Positions 44,901 to 54,309 of a DNA stretch of 64,000 nucleotides are shown one piece after another. The DNA lies in contig NZ_JAAIIF010000008.1 of NCBI RefSeq assembly GCF_012932675.1, forward strand, positions 310,001 to 374,000, read 5' to 3'. The DNA is from Bifidobacterium erythrocebi (GTDB lineage Bacteria > Actinomycetota > Actinomycetes > Actinomycetales > Bifidobacteriaceae). Position 1 is the first letter of the stretch; each line of letters starts with the position of its first letter. The notes below the pieces were generated by a model. That model was not told where the DNA came from, searched no databases, and saw only the letters and a program-made list of their open reading frames with translations. A program made the translations under genes and the position numbers.

Positions 44901-46226
44901 ATGATCATCTGGGTCATGGGCATACTGCTGATCGCCTCTTTCATCTGCTTCGTCATCTACGCAATGAAGGGCGGCAACCTCACCATCGGATTCTTCATCC
45001 TCACCATCGTGTGGACGCTGGTCTATTTCCTCGGCGTACCGTTTGGCATAGGCAAACCTTTCAACGTCATTGAGGAGACGTTCGCCCAACCCGCGCTGAC
45101 CTACGGATCGACCATTATCCAGATTATCTGCGGCGCATGGTTCGGCCGCGTGCTGGTCGACACCGGCATCGCCGCCTCCATCTCCTACCGCACCGCCAAG
45201 GTCGGCGAGAAGAGCCCCGTTCTGGCCACCATCTGCATGGCGTTGGTCACCTGTCTCATCTTCACCAGCGCCTACGGTGTCGGCTCCGCCATCGCCATCG
45301 GCGTGATCCTCTTCCCCATCCTCGGCCGCCTAGGCGTCCCCAAGCGCATCGCGGTGCCGGTGTTCACCCTTTCCATCGGCGCGGCCATGTGGATCAACAG
45401 CGTGCTCTTCGTACAGTTCGCAGCCTTCTACCAGGATTACAAGTCCCCGGATGGACAGGTCATCGAATGGGGCAACCACTACCTGCGCTTCGGTATCGCC
45501 GCAATGATCGTGCAAATGATCGGCGTTATCATCTTCATCCTCATCAACGCCAAGGCCATCAAGAACGGTAAGCCCTATGAGGTGGGAGACCCGAGCGAGC
45601 AGACCGCCGAAATCCCGCAGGTGCCCGTATGGACCTACGTGTTGCCGATCGTGCCGGTGGCGCTGAGCATCATCTTCCAATGGGACGCCGTTCCGGCGCT
45701 CTTCCTGGCCTCCATCATCGCCTTCCTCGGCACCGGCCATATGAAGACCTACAAGGGCTTCGTCAATATCCTCAACTCCACCGCGAAGACGGCCATCGGA
45801 GACATTGGCAGCCTGATCATCATGCTGCTGGTGCTGCGCTTCTTCCAGCATGCCGCCGTCACCGTGATGGCCGATTTCGGCCCGGCGCTGACCTCCGTGG
45901 TCCCCAACAACGAGATGATCCTCGCCATCGCGGTATGCATCCTCGCGCCGCTGGCCTTGTTCCGCGGCCCGCTCGAGCTCTACGGCGCAGGCTCCGCCGT
46001 CATCAGCATCCTGATGGGCATGGGCGTATTCAACGCATGGTTCCTGTTCGCCCTGCTCGTGGTACCGTCCATGACCTGCATCTCCAGCTGCGTCACCCAG
46101 TCGTGGAACATGTGGGCCGTCGAATACAACGAGCTCGAACCGAAGACCTTCCTGAAGAACGGCGTTCCGGTCTACTGGCTGTGCTCCTTCCCCATCATGG
46201 GCCTCGCATCGATCCTGCTGTTCTAA
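44901..46226 (+). CDS. Putative sugar or sugar-acid permease (GntP/CitM-like)
   Basis: 441 residues with about twelve membrane segments and no binding-protein partner, so a secondary transporter. The layout and the two glycine-rich half repeats (TYGSTIIQIICGAWFGRVLV; ALFRGPLELYGAGSAVISIL) resemble ion-coupled gluconate/citrate-type permeases. AAGGAGGAGCAAC precedes the ATG. It is the first structural gene after the LacI-operator region and so presumably imports the substrate processed by the enzymes downstream. Confidence 0.78.
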   Translation: MIIWVMGILLIASFICFVIYAMKGGNLTIGFFILTIVWTLVYFLGVPFGIGKPFNVIEETFAQPALTYGSTIIQIICGAWFGRVLVDTGIAASISYRTAKVGEKSPVLATICMALVTCLIFTSAYGVGSAIAIGVILFPILGRLGVPKRIAVPVFTLSIGAAMWINSVLFVQFAAFYQDYKSPDGQVIEWGNHYLRFGIAAMIVQMIGVIIFILINAKAIKNGKPYEVGDPSEQTAEIPQVPVWTYVLPIVPVALSIIFQWDAVPALFLASIIAFLGTGHMKTYKGFVNILNSTAKTAIGDIGSLIIMLLVLRFFQHAAVTVMADFGPALTSVVPNNEMILAIAVCILAPLALFRGPLELYGAGSAVISILMGMGVFNAWFLFALLVVPSMTCISSCVTQSWNMWAVEYNELEPKTFLKNGVPVYWLCSFPIMGLASILLF

Positions 46227-46315
46227 CCGAACTTCCGGCCGCCGCTCCCCTTCCGGCGGCGGCCGGCACCACACACATGACATTCATCAAAACATGAAAC
46301 CCTAAGGACCACATC

Positions 46316-47065
46316 ATGACCACCATCGGCATCAACACCCTCGTCTACATGGACGCGCTGCACAACGGCACGCCCCAGTCCGAACTACTGGACACCATCG
46401 TCTCCCACGGCATCACACTCGCCGAAGTGCGACGCGAATACATCGCCGACGACGCCGAATACGACGCCATCGCCAGCGCCGCCGCACGCAACCGGCTGAC
46501 GTTGTTCTACTCGGTCCCCGAATCAATCACCATCGACGGCAATGTCAATCCACGATTCCGCCAGTTCCTCGATGAGGCGGAACGCATGCACGTCTCCAAT
46601 GTGAAGTTCAACCAAGGCGACATTCGCGAAGTCGCCCCACAGACGCTTCGTCTCATCGACAAAGAAGCTGCGGAACATGGCGTCACGCTGACCATCGAAA
46701 ACGACCAGACGCCGGAAAACGGCACCTTCGCCTGCACATCCGCCTCGCTGGAGCACATCGCGGCAAACGGATCCGCCGTCGGATACACCTTCGATCTGGG
46801 TAACTGGTATTGGCGCGATGAGGATCCTCGGATCGCATTCGACCGGCTGCTGGAGCGCATCACCGTATTCCATCTGAAGAACGTCAACGGCTCCCCCGAC
46901 AAGAACCGTCTTGCCACCACCATGTTGCAGGACGGCGTCATCGACTGGCAATCCATGCTGCAACGACTGCCGAGCACCGTCCCCGTCTTCCTGGAATTCC
47001 CCATCCCCACGACGCAGGTCGCCGAACAGGTAGATATCGTGCGCCGTGCCGTCGCAAACCGCTGA
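46316..47065 (+). CDS. Xylose-isomerase-like TIM-barrel sugar isomerase/epimerase
   Basis: 249 residues. The fold of AP endonuclease 2-type sugar isomerases is indicated by LAEVRREYI near residue 39, the metal-ligand strands TLTIENDQ near 127, YTFDLGNWYW near 155, VFHLKNV near 183 and VFLEFPIP near 229. These supply the usual Glu, Asp, His and Glu ligands. Relatives interconvert ketohexoses or ketopentoses and their phosphates. Position between permease and kinase suggests it epimerises the imported sugar. CTAAGGACCACATC precedes the ATG. Confidence 0.8.
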   Translation: MTTIGINTLVYMDALHNGTPQSELLDTIVSHGITLAEVRREYIADDAEYDAIASAAARNRLTLFYSVPESITIDGNVNPRFRQFLDEAERMHVSNVKFNQGDIREVAPQTLRLIDKEAAEHGVTLTIENDQTPENGTFACTSASLEHIAANGSAVGYTFDLGNWYWRDEDPRIAFDRLLERITVFHLKNVNGSPDKNRLATTMLQDGVIDWQSMLQRLPSTVPVFLEFPIPTTQVAEQVDIVRRAVANR

Positions 47066-47108
47066 GCCATCCCCCAATTCCATCCAATCACAATCACAAG
47101 GAACACCA

Positions 47109-48080
47109 ATGTCAGAAGTCATGACCATCGGCGAACCAATGGTGAATCTCATCGCCGATTCGAACGAAACCTATCTTGAGGCACGCACCCTGCCCAGGCA
47201 GATGGCCGGAGCCGAATTCAACGTGGCCATCGGCGTCACCCGACAGGGACATTCCGTCAGCTACGTGACCACGCTCGGCCAGGATTGGCAGGGTGATCTC
47301 ATCCTCGACTATATGAGGGGGATCGGCATCGACACGTCGAATATCCGACGCACCTCCGGGGCCGCGACCGGCTATCAGCTCAAAGTGCGTTCCAGCGACG
47401 GCGAGCCGAAGGTCGTCTACTTCCGTTCGGGGTCGGCCGCTTCGCAGACCGCACCCGATATTGTGGACGGCATCGACTTCGACGGTGTGAGGATACTGCA
47501 CGTCACCGGCATCTTCTCGGCACTCACCGACAACACGTACAGCACCGTAAGCAGACTGATGGATGCGGCACACGCACATGGCGTCACCGTACTTTTCGAC
47601 CCGAATCCGCGACCGACCCTGTGGCCAAGCCGAGAAGCCATGATCGAGGCGACCAACAGGCTGGCGGCCAAATGCGACGTGTTCATGCCTGGACTGGAAG
47701 AGGGGCAACTGTTCTCCGGGGTTTCAGCCCCGCGTGATATTGCGAGGTTCTATCTCGATATGGGCGTCGGCAAGGTCATCATCAAACTCGGCGACGAGGG
47801 GTCGGCGCTCTTCGAGCGGGACGACAACGGCGGTATCAGACAGACCGCGGTTCCGAGCTTCACCGTCGATGTGGTCGACACTGTGGGCGCGGGTGACGGG
47901 TTCGCATCCGGCGTCATCACCGCGCTGCTCGAAGGACTCGATTCCGAGCATCTGCTCGAGCGCGCCAATGCAGTGGGCGCGATCCAGGTCACCAGCGTCT
48001 CCGATTCCGAGGGGTTGCCCACCGCCGAAGAGCTTCGCGCGTTCATCGCGTCCGCCCCGCGCAAAAAGCTTTCGCTGTAA
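47109..48080 (+). CDS. PfkB family sugar kinase
   Basis: 323 residues from the ATG at 47109 (AAGGAACACCA leader). The ribokinase-type signatures are GAEFNVAIGVTRQG near residues 36-49 and VDTVGAGDGFASGV near 258-271, with the catalytic Asp in GAGDG. It is closest in style to 2-keto-3-deoxygluconate or fructokinase-like members. It probably phosphorylates the keto-sugar made upstream before it enters the hexulose-phosphate steps. The exact sugar cannot be read. Confidence 0.87.
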   Translation: MSEVMTIGEPMVNLIADSNETYLEARTLPRQMAGAEFNVAIGVTRQGHSVSYVTTLGQDWQGDLILDYMRGIGIDTSNIRRTSGAATGYQLKVRSSDGEPKVVYFRSGSAASQTAPDIVDGIDFDGVRILHVTGIFSALTDNTYSTVSRLMDAAHAHGVTVLFDPNPRPTLWPSREAMIEATNRLAAKCDVFMPGLEEGQLFSGVSAPRDIARFYLDMGVGKVIIKLGDEGSALFERDDNGGIRQTAVPSFTVDVVDTVGAGDGFASGVITALLEGLDSEHLLERANAVGAIQVTSVSDSEGLPTAEELRAFIASAPRKKLSL

Positions 48081-48156
48081 CGCAGACGCAGCATACAGCG
48101 AATCATCCAGTCACGTAACGTCCATATCAGTCCGTACAACAACAGAAAGGAACATC

Positions 48157-48777
48157 ATGAAGCTGCAAGTCGCCATCGACCGCGTATCCGTGGATCGGGC
48201 GGTACACATCGTGCAGGCGCTCGACGGCCAAGCCGACATCATCGAGATCGGCACATCCCTGACCAAGGAATTCGGTCTCCGTTCGCTCTCTCCCATTCTT
48301 GAAGCGGCGGAAGGCACTGAAGTGCTCGGAGACATCAAGACCTGCGACGAGGGAAAGTACGAGTTCGATCTCGGTTTCGAGAGCGGTTTCGAATACCTGA
48401 CCGTCATGGGATCGGCATCGATGGGCACGTTGGAGGCGTGCGCACAATCCGCTGAAACGCATGGCGGCACGATGATGATCGATTTGCTGGAATGCGACGA
48501 GGAACGCATCGAACGCATCAGCGGTTTCCCGGATGCGGTGTACTGCCTGCACACCTCCGTGGATGCCGGAGCCACCGCCGACCCCGTCACGCAGGTGCGT
48601 GCGTTCAAGACGCGCTTCCCACAGATCCGCCATATTGCGATTGCTGGCGGCATTAAACAGCAGCAGCTCACCGACCTGTCGCAGGAGAACATCGATATCG
48701 TGATCATGGGATCGGCCATTACCAAGGCCGAAGACATCACAGCAGCATGCCAGGCATGCAGGAAGGAAATGAAATGA
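48157..48777 (+). CDS. hxlA: 3-hexulose-6-phosphate synthase-like (OMPDC suprafamily)
   Basis: 206 residues, standard length for HPS/KGPDC proteins. Residues MKLQVAIDRVSVDRAVHIVQ, DIIEIGTSL near 29-37 and the catalytic loop VLGDIKTCDEGKYE near 56-69 (a variant of the usual D-x-K-x-x-D) match the suprafamily. IAIAGGIKQQQL near 164 is the phosphate-binding end. HPS joins formaldehyde and ribulose 5-phosphate or, in reverse, releases them; the family also includes 3-keto-L-gulonate 6-phosphate decarboxylase. Its overlap by ATGA with a PHI gene favours HPS. GAAAGG precedes the ATG. Confidence 0.82.
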   Translation: MKLQVAIDRVSVDRAVHIVQALDGQADIIEIGTSLTKEFGLRSLSPILEAAEGTEVLGDIKTCDEGKYEFDLGFESGFEYLTVMGSASMGTLEACAQSAETHGGTMMIDLLECDEERIERISGFPDAVYCLHTSVDAGATADPVTQVRAFKTRFPQIRHIAIAGGIKQQQLTDLSQENIDIVIMGSAITKAEDITAACQACRKEMK

Positions 48778-49325
48778 CAGACAACAAGCGAATTCTCGAC
48801 CAGATCGTCGAGGAAGTGCAGGGAGTAATCGCCAAGATGGACGAGCATGACCTCGAGCAGGCCATGCCACTCATCACCAAAGGTTCCCGCATCTACGCGA
48901 CCGGCGAAGGCCGTTCCGGATTCCAGGCGCGCAGCTTTGCCATGCGTATGATGCACATCGGATACACGAGCTACATGATGGGGGAAACCATCTGCCCGTC
49001 CATGCACGAAGGCGATGTGCTGCTGGCCATCTCCGGCTCCGGCAAGACCCGTCGCACGGTCGAGGATGCCGAAGCCGCGAAGAAGCTTGGGGTGAAGGTC
49101 ATCGCCGTGACATCCAAGCCGGACTCCCCCCTGGCCGCCGCCGCCGACGCCGTAATCGTGGTGCCGGGACGTGTGAAGGGTGAGGCGGCAGGCTCCATCC
49201 AGCTGCTCAGCTCGCTGTTCGACCAGTCCGTGCACATCGCATTGGACGCTTTGTGCTTGATGCTGTCGCGTCGCGACAACGTGTCGGACGCCGATGCGAA
49301 CGCCAACCATGCCAACGTGGAGTGA
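48774..49325 (+). CDS. hxlB: 6-phospho-3-hexuloisomerase (SIS domain)
   Basis: 183 residues. ATGEGRSGFQARSFAMRMMH near residues 40-59, MGETICPSMHEGD near 65-77 and LLAISGSGKTRRT near 79-91 are close to the PHI signatures. The enzyme interconverts 3-hexulose 6-phosphate and fructose 6-phosphate. ATGA overlap with the HPS-like gene is typical of the ribulose-monophosphate pair. In a bifidobacterium the product would feed the phosphoketolase shunt. The C-terminal tail is Asn/Ala-rich. Confidence 0.9.
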   Translation: MTDNKRILDQIVEEVQGVIAKMDEHDLEQAMPLITKGSRIYATGEGRSGFQARSFAMRMMHIGYTSYMMGETICPSMHEGDVLLAISGSGKTRRTVEDAEAAKKLGVKVIAVTSKPDSPLAAAADAVIVVPGRVKGEAAGSIQLLSSLFDQSVHIALDALCLMLSRRDNVSDADANANHANVE

Positions 49326-49352
49326 ACACCGGCATCAAGGCATCTGTCCCAT

Positions 49353-49393
49353 GATGGGCGGCAAGACATTCCACCATCGTCTTGCCGCCCATC
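49353..49393 (+). terminator. Hairpin between PHI and the aldo/keto reductase gene
   Basis: GATGGGCGGCAAGA (49353-49366) pairs perfectly with 49380-49393. There is no T-run, so it may attenuate or protect the upstream mRNA. Confidence 0.5.
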
Positions 49394-49448
49394 CGTCATA
49401 TCATCATCAACATCACCGCCACCCGACCTGCATAAGGAGTACAGCATC

Positions 49449-50318
49449 ATGAACAACGATTTCGACGGCACTGATGCCACGGCATCCATGCCTACGCGCA
49501 CAGCCCACGACGGACTTGAGCTCCCTGCCCAAGGATTCGGAACATACCAAGTCTGCGGCTTTGCCGGCGCCAAGGCCATCGCCATGGCATTGGACAACGG
49601 CTACCGTCTGCTCGACAGCGCGGTGAACTACGAGAACGAAGGCACTGTGGGCAAAGCGATACGAATGTCCTCGGTCCCCCGCGAACACATCATCGTCACC
49701 TCGAAGCTCCCCGGGCGATTCCATCAATACGACAAGGCCCGCATAGCCATAGAGGAAAGTCTGGGACGACTCGGACTCGACTACATCGACCTGTATCTGA
49801 TCCATTGGCCCAACCCTTCCCAAGGCAGATACGTGGAGGCCTGGCAGGCGCTCATCGACGCGCAGAAGGAGGGGCTGGTACGGCATATCGGCGTCAGCAA
49901 CTTCCTGCCCGGGCACATCGATATGCTGATTCGCGCCACGGGGGTAACGCCTAGCGTCAACCAGATCGAGCTGCATCCCTATTTCCAGCAGATCGATCAG
50001 CGCCGTTACGACGATGCGCACGGCATCATCACCGAGGCATGGAGCCCGCTGGGACGGGCCAATCAGATGCTGAGAGACGAGACGATACGCCGCATCGCCC
50101 ATAAGCACGGTGTATCCGAGGTCCAGGCCATCCTCCGCTGGCATATGCAGATCGGAGACGTGTCGATTCCGAAATCACTGCATTCGGAACGCCAGCGCGA
50201 GAACCTGGACATCGCCGGCTTCGTGTTGGACAAACAGGACATGAACGACATTGCGCTGCTGGACAATCCTGAAGGTCGTTGCAAGGCTTTGGATCCGCAC
50301 TGGCACGAAGAGATGTAA
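49449..50318 (+). CDS. Aldo/keto reductase
   Basis: 289 residues. The AKR signatures are visible: GYRLLDSAVNYENEGTVGKA near 54-73 (catalytic Asp and Tyr), IIVTSKLPG near 82 (Lys), YLIHWPNPSQG near 117 (His) and the late IPKSLHSERQRENL near 240-253 for NADPH binding. It follows the hexulose genes after a hairpin, in the same direction, so it may reduce or oxidise a related sugar. TAAGGAGTACAGCATC precedes the ATG. Confidence 0.88.
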   Translation: MNNDFDGTDATASMPTRTAHDGLELPAQGFGTYQVCGFAGAKAIAMALDNGYRLLDSAVNYENEGTVGKAIRMSSVPREHIIVTSKLPGRFHQYDKARIAIEESLGRLGLDYIDLYLIHWPNPSQGRYVEAWQALIDAQKEGLVRHIGVSNFLPGHIDMLIRATGVTPSVNQIELHPYFQQIDQRRYDDAHGIITEAWSPLGRANQMLRDETIRRIAHKHGVSEVQAILRWHMQIGDVSIPKSLHSERQRENLDIAGFVLDKQDMNDIALLDNPEGRCKALDPHWHEEM

Positions 50319-50344
50319 GCCGGGAAACAGCACACATATGCGTT

Positions 50345-50400
50345 GGGGCCTGTCTCCTGCCATAACCGGGCATATGCCCATATGGCGGGAGACAGGCCCC
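50345..50400. terminator. Long hairpin ending the sugar operon
   Basis: GGGGCCTGTCTCCTGCCATA (50345-50364) pairs with 50381-50400 with a single G-T wobble. It lies 27 bases after the aldo/keto reductase stop, facing the helicase gene. Confidence 0.7.
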
Positions 50401-50467
50401 GATGCGTTCCGGTGCCGGTGCCGAACCCACGGCATCGGCACCATGTAAGTCACCGGCTCACACCGAC

Positions 50468-52543
50468 TCAGCGATGCGAGTTGCGGAACGGCGTGCGCTT
50501 CGTCTTGGTGTGCTTGCGGAAGCCCTGCGCGGAACGGCGATTGCCGCCATCGGCGCGCTTCCTGTTATCGCGGCGCGGCTCGTCACGGCGGGACCGGTCG
50601 CGACGCTGCTGGTCGCGGCGCGGCTCATCGTAACGGTTGTTATCACGACGCTCGCCGTCGTAACGCTGACGTTCGCCGTTACGCTTACCGCCCTTACGGG
50701 ACGGGCGATCATCATACTTCGCCTTCTTGGCGTTCACACGGCGATCACGGCGCTTGGCGTCCTCACCGCGCAGATCCTCGGTCACGCGAATCGGCTTCCT
50801 ATGCACGCGCTTGCCGCCCTTGCGCAGCTCGTCGATCACGCGACCGACCGCATCATACCGGTCGTCATAGCGGTCACCGCGATTCCTACGGCCCTTGCGA
50901 CCGTCACGGCTGCCGCGCTCGTCGCGCTCCTGCCAATCGTAACGATCACGCTTGGTGCGCTTATGATGCTTGCCCTTCCTATCGAAGTCGCGATCATCCG
51001 ACCACTCGTCGTAGCCGTCGTAACCACCACGACCGCGCGTATTGCGCTCGTCGTAATCCATGTACTCGGCATCATCGAAGCGATCGAAACGCTCGGCGCG
51101 CTCGAAGCGGTCGGCCTGCCCCTTCTTCTTCCTGCGCTTCGACGCATCGGAACGCTTCGCGGCGAACTGCTCATCCTCGCCACGCTTGTTGCGCCCCTTG
51201 CCCTTGCCCTTCTTCGGCAACGGCTTGGTCTTCTTCTGCAGCGGGGCAAGCTCCCAGCCGTCGACCTTCTCGGCGCGCTCGCCCACCAGTTCCAGCACTT
51301 CCGGGGACTTGGCCGTCACTGCGATGGGCTTGACCTTGATGCCGGCCTTACGCAGCATGAACTTGGTTTCGCGGCGTTGCTCGGGCAGCACGAGCGTAAC
51401 CACGTCACCCTGGTTGCCGGCACGCGCGGTGCGGCCGGAACGATGCAGGAACGCCTTGGGATCCTCCGGCGGCTCGACCTGCACCACGAGCTCGACGCCG
51501 CTCACGTCGATGCCGCGCGCGGCCACGTCGGTGGCGGCAAGCACGTTCACTTCGCCGTTCTCGAAAGCGGCGAGATTGCGGTCGCGCTGGTTCTGGTTGA
51601 GGTTGCCGTGCAGCTGCGCGCACGGGATGCCCTGTTTGGTGAGGCTCTGCGAAAGCTTCTTCGCCTGGAACTTGGTGCGGGTGAACAGGATGCGCTTGCC
51701 CGCGCCGGATGCCAGGGTACGTACGATCTCGGGCTTGTCGCCCTTGGTGATCTCGAACACGTGGTGCGTCATCTCGTCGACCGGACTGGTGGCGTCGTCG
51801 ACGCTGTGCACCTTGGGGTCGTGCAGGAAGCGCTCCACCACCTTGTCGACGCCATGATCGAGCGTCGCGGAGAACAGCATGTGCTGGGCGTCGCTCGGAA
51901 TCTGGTCGAGCAGACGTTCCACGGCCGGCAGGAATCCCATGTCGGCCATCTCGTCGGCCTCGTCCAGCACCACGCATTCGATGCTGTCCAAGGTGAGCGC
52001 GTTCTGGCGCAGCAGATCCTCCAGTCGGCCCGGGCAGCCGACCACGATCTGCGCGCCGGCCTTGAGTTCTGCGATCTGGCGGGAATACTTCACGCCGCCG
52101 TACACGGTGGTGGTGCTCATGTCGTACACCTGGGCGAGCGGCAGCAGCACCTCGTCGATCTGCTTGGCAAGCTCGCGGGTGGGCGCGAGCACAAGGGCAC
52201 GCGGACGCGGCAGGTTGGCCGCACCCTTGCCCTTGGCACCGCTGCGGCGCTCGGCTTCGCGTTCGATGGCCGCGATATCGTGCTCGCTGCTGCCCAGACG
52301 CGTTACCAGCGGGATGGAGAAGGCGAGCGTCTTGCCGGAGCCCGTACGTCCACGGCCAAGAATGTCACGGCCCGCAAGAGAGTCGGGCAGTGTGTCGGCC
52401 TGGATGGGGAACGCGGTGCGCTTGCCGTCGGCGGCGAGCACGTGTGCAAGAGCGCCCGGTACGCCGAGTTCGGTAAAGGTGGGAGCGGCCTCGGTTTCGA
52501 TGGCCTGTTCGGAAAGTTCGGAAGAATTATCGATATTGGGCAC
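50468..52543 (-). CDS. DEAD-box RNA helicase with long basic-acidic tail
   Basis: 691 residues from a GTG start at 52543 (GAAAGGCCACT leader). Motifs in order: Q-motif region FTELGVPGALAHVL, motif I GRTGSGKT near 65, Ia APTRELAKQ, motif II VLDEADEM near 170, SAT in MLFSATLDH near 200, and later motif VI HRSGRTARAG near 360. The last 230 residues are a low-complexity Arg/Asp/Gly/Lys tail, probably for RNA binding. Such helicases remodel RNA and ribosomes, often in cold stress. It is a single-gene unit. Confidence 0.93.
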   Translation of the reverse strand: MPNIDNSSELSEQAIETEAAPTFTELGVPGALAHVLAADGKRTAFPIQADTLPDSLAGRDILGRGRTGSGKTLAFSIPLVTRLGSSEHDIAAIEREAERRSGAKGKGAANLPRPRALVLAPTRELAKQIDEVLLPLAQVYDMSTTTVYGGVKYSRQIAELKAGAQIVVGCPGRLEDLLRQNALTLDSIECVVLDEADEMADMGFLPAVERLLDQIPSDAQHMLFSATLDHGVDKVVERFLHDPKVHSVDDATSPVDEMTHHVFEITKGDKPEIVRTLASGAGKRILFTRTKFQAKKLSQSLTKQGIPCAQLHGNLNQNQRDRNLAAFENGEVNVLAATDVAARGIDVSGVELVVQVEPPEDPKAFLHRSGRTARAGNQGDVVTLVLPEQRRETKFMLRKAGIKVKPIAVTAKSPEVLELVGERAEKVDGWELAPLQKKTKPLPKKGKGKGRNKRGEDEQFAAKRSDASKRRKKKGQADRFERAERFDRFDDAEYMDYDERNTRGRGGYDGYDEWSDDRDFDRKGKHHKRTKRDRYDWQERDERGSRDGRKGRRNRGDRYDDRYDAVGRVIDELRKGGKRVHRKPIRVTEDLRGEDAKRRDRRVNAKKAKYDDRPSRKGGKRNGERQRYDGERRDNNRYDEPRRDQQRRDRSRRDEPRRDNRKRADGGNRRSAQGFRKHTKTKRTPFRNSHR

Positions 52544-53124
52544 AGTGGCCTTTCGTTCAGGTATTGCGCCGTTTGCGCAAACTACCCTACCGTACCCCAT
52601 GGCGTCCACTTTCGGCGTGGACGTATGTCATGCCCCGCTTTGCTCGTGCCGCCACGCTTATCGCGATTCGTTTCGTGTGCATCCGGTTGCGGGTGCCATC
52701 CGGGAACCGCTACGTTGGTGATTTCGTCAACGTGGCCGGCCCCGGCAACCATCCAGATATCGCCACGCTCGGCAACCACCAGCGTGATCGGATTCGGGCG
52801 CTCTCCCAGTATCGTCACGCCCACGAACCAGCACCACAGCGTTCCTCGGATGCCATCCAAGGAACGCCCCGCACACCGTTCTCCAGCATGCCCAGCCCCG
52901 GTCATCATCCGGTTTTCGCCACGCTTGACAACCCTCAGCGTAGCGATATCCGAACTCCGCCTGGAACCAGGCACGCTCGCTACACACTACTGTGGCGGAT
53001 TATGGATATCATCCCAAACCAGCCACGCCCGGCCACCGCCAGCATGTCAGGAATCGGATGTTGCCCGACCCTAGCCACGTCGAACGCAGCCCGAAACAAA
53101 AGCGAACATCAGTTAGCCAATGCG
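52544..53124. other. Gene-free region upstream of the helicase
   Basis: No convincing gene. It contains an imperfect direct repeat (52688-52960). Open frames here have no RBS and no recognisable product; promoter elements for the helicase are not clear. Confidence 0.5.
52688..52960. repeat. Degenerate direct repeat with about 160-bp period
   Basis: 52688-52800 and 52848-52960 align over about 110 bases, with shared blocks such as TGCCATCC, CCCCGG..CATCC, TCGCCACGCT and CAACC...AGCGT. Identity is roughly three quarters by eye. Confidence 0.5.
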
Positions 53125-54108
53125 CTACTTGGTTTTATGCCGCCCCGGAAACTGCACCTCCGAAAGCAGGATCGCCACGAAGATCACCGCGAATCCACAC
53201 ACGGACGGCACGGTAAGCTTCTCCCCGGTGAAGATCACGGCGATCACCATGGCGAAGATGCATTCCGTGCTCAGAATCACCGATCCTTCCGTGGCCGGCA
53301 GATTCTGCACCGCGATGGTCTGGAAGATCTGTGCGATGATCGTCGATCCGATCACCAGATAGGCAAGGCACAGCACCACATCCATACGCACCCACGATGC
53401 AGATGGGGCGCCGTCGAACAGCACCGCGCCCACACCGAAGAAGATCGCGCACCATGCGAACTCAGCCAGCATCAGCGCCACCGCGTCGAACTTCCTGCCC
53501 ATCATGCCCACGACCACCAGATTCACCGCGTAGAACAATGCGCCGATGATCGTCAGCACGTCGCCGGTGCTCAATCCGCCAAGCTCCGGACCGCCGCCGC
53601 TGAACGAAACCAAGCCTATGCCGAACGCGCACACGAATGCCGCGGCGATATGCTGGCCGCTGGGGCGTTTCCGCGTCAGAGCCCAGATGACGAACGGCAC
53701 CATCACGCAATACGTGTCGGTGAAGAAGCTGTTGCGCCCGGGCGAAGTGGTCTCCAGGCCCTTGAGCTGCAATAGGAAACCGAGCCAATAGGTCAACGCA
53801 AGCACAAGACCGGGCACGATATAGCGCTTGATCCTGATTTTGCGCAGGTGCGGCAGGAATACCAACGACATGAGGATGACCGACGCAGCCATACGGAAGA
53901 ACATCATCCATTGGGTCGTCATCACGCCCTGCACATGCTTGAGCATGGTGTACCCCGACCCCCACACGGCCGCGCTGACAAGCATCATGAGGCGCGCAAC
54001 GTTCTTGGAAACGCGCATGCCTTCATGTGAGGAATCGTCCCCGTCGCGCACGGCGTTATCGTGCACGGAGGTCTCCCCCATTTGAGCGTTCCGCAGCGAT
54101 TCGTCCAT
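53125..54108 (-). CDS. EamA/DMT family transporter
   Basis: 327 residues from the ATG at 54108 (GGGAG upstream). A cytoplasmic N-terminal tail of about 35 residues is followed by ten membrane segments in two EamA repeats (LVSAAVWGSGYTMLKHVQGV near 43; GALFYAVNLVVVGMMGRKFD in the second half). Such proteins export or import amino acids, nucleosides or other small metabolites. ILSTECIFAMVIAVIFTGEK near the end is the conserved late EamA segment. Substrate unknown. Confidence 0.87.
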   Translation of the reverse strand: MDESLRNAQMGETSVHDNAVRDGDDSSHEGMRVSKNVARLMMLVSAAVWGSGYTMLKHVQGVMTTQWMMFFRMAASVILMSLVFLPHLRKIRIKRYIVPGLVLALTYWLGFLLQLKGLETTSPGRNSFFTDTYCVMVPFVIWALTRKRPSGQHIAAAFVCAFGIGLVSFSGGGPELGGLSTGDVLTIIGALFYAVNLVVVGMMGRKFDAVALMLAEFAWCAIFFGVGAVLFDGAPSASWVRMDVVLCLAYLVIGSTIIAQIFQTIAVQNLPATEGSVILSTECIFAMVIAVIFTGEKLTVPSVCGFAVIFVAILLSEVQFPGRHKTK

Positions 54109-54309
54109 TGAAGTCGGCTCCCTTTCTTCTCGATGGTTCCCGCCACGGGATACTGTACGCACCGCACCACCCGTGCAACGCCCAGGCAACACGCATGCCC
54201 GCATTGCGGTGCAGTTCAGTCTTCCACCGTTCGGCCGTTCCTCGTACTACTGTGTCGTAACTGACTGGCATCCAAGGAATACACGGACACACAGATAACA
54301 GATAGAGAT

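Noticed and set aside
50402-53074. An 890-codon open frame on the plus strand
   Set aside because: It is antisense to the DEAD-box helicase. Its product is a low-complexity Val/Leu/Ala/Thr string caused by the Arg/Asp-rich codons of the real gene; there is no RBS.
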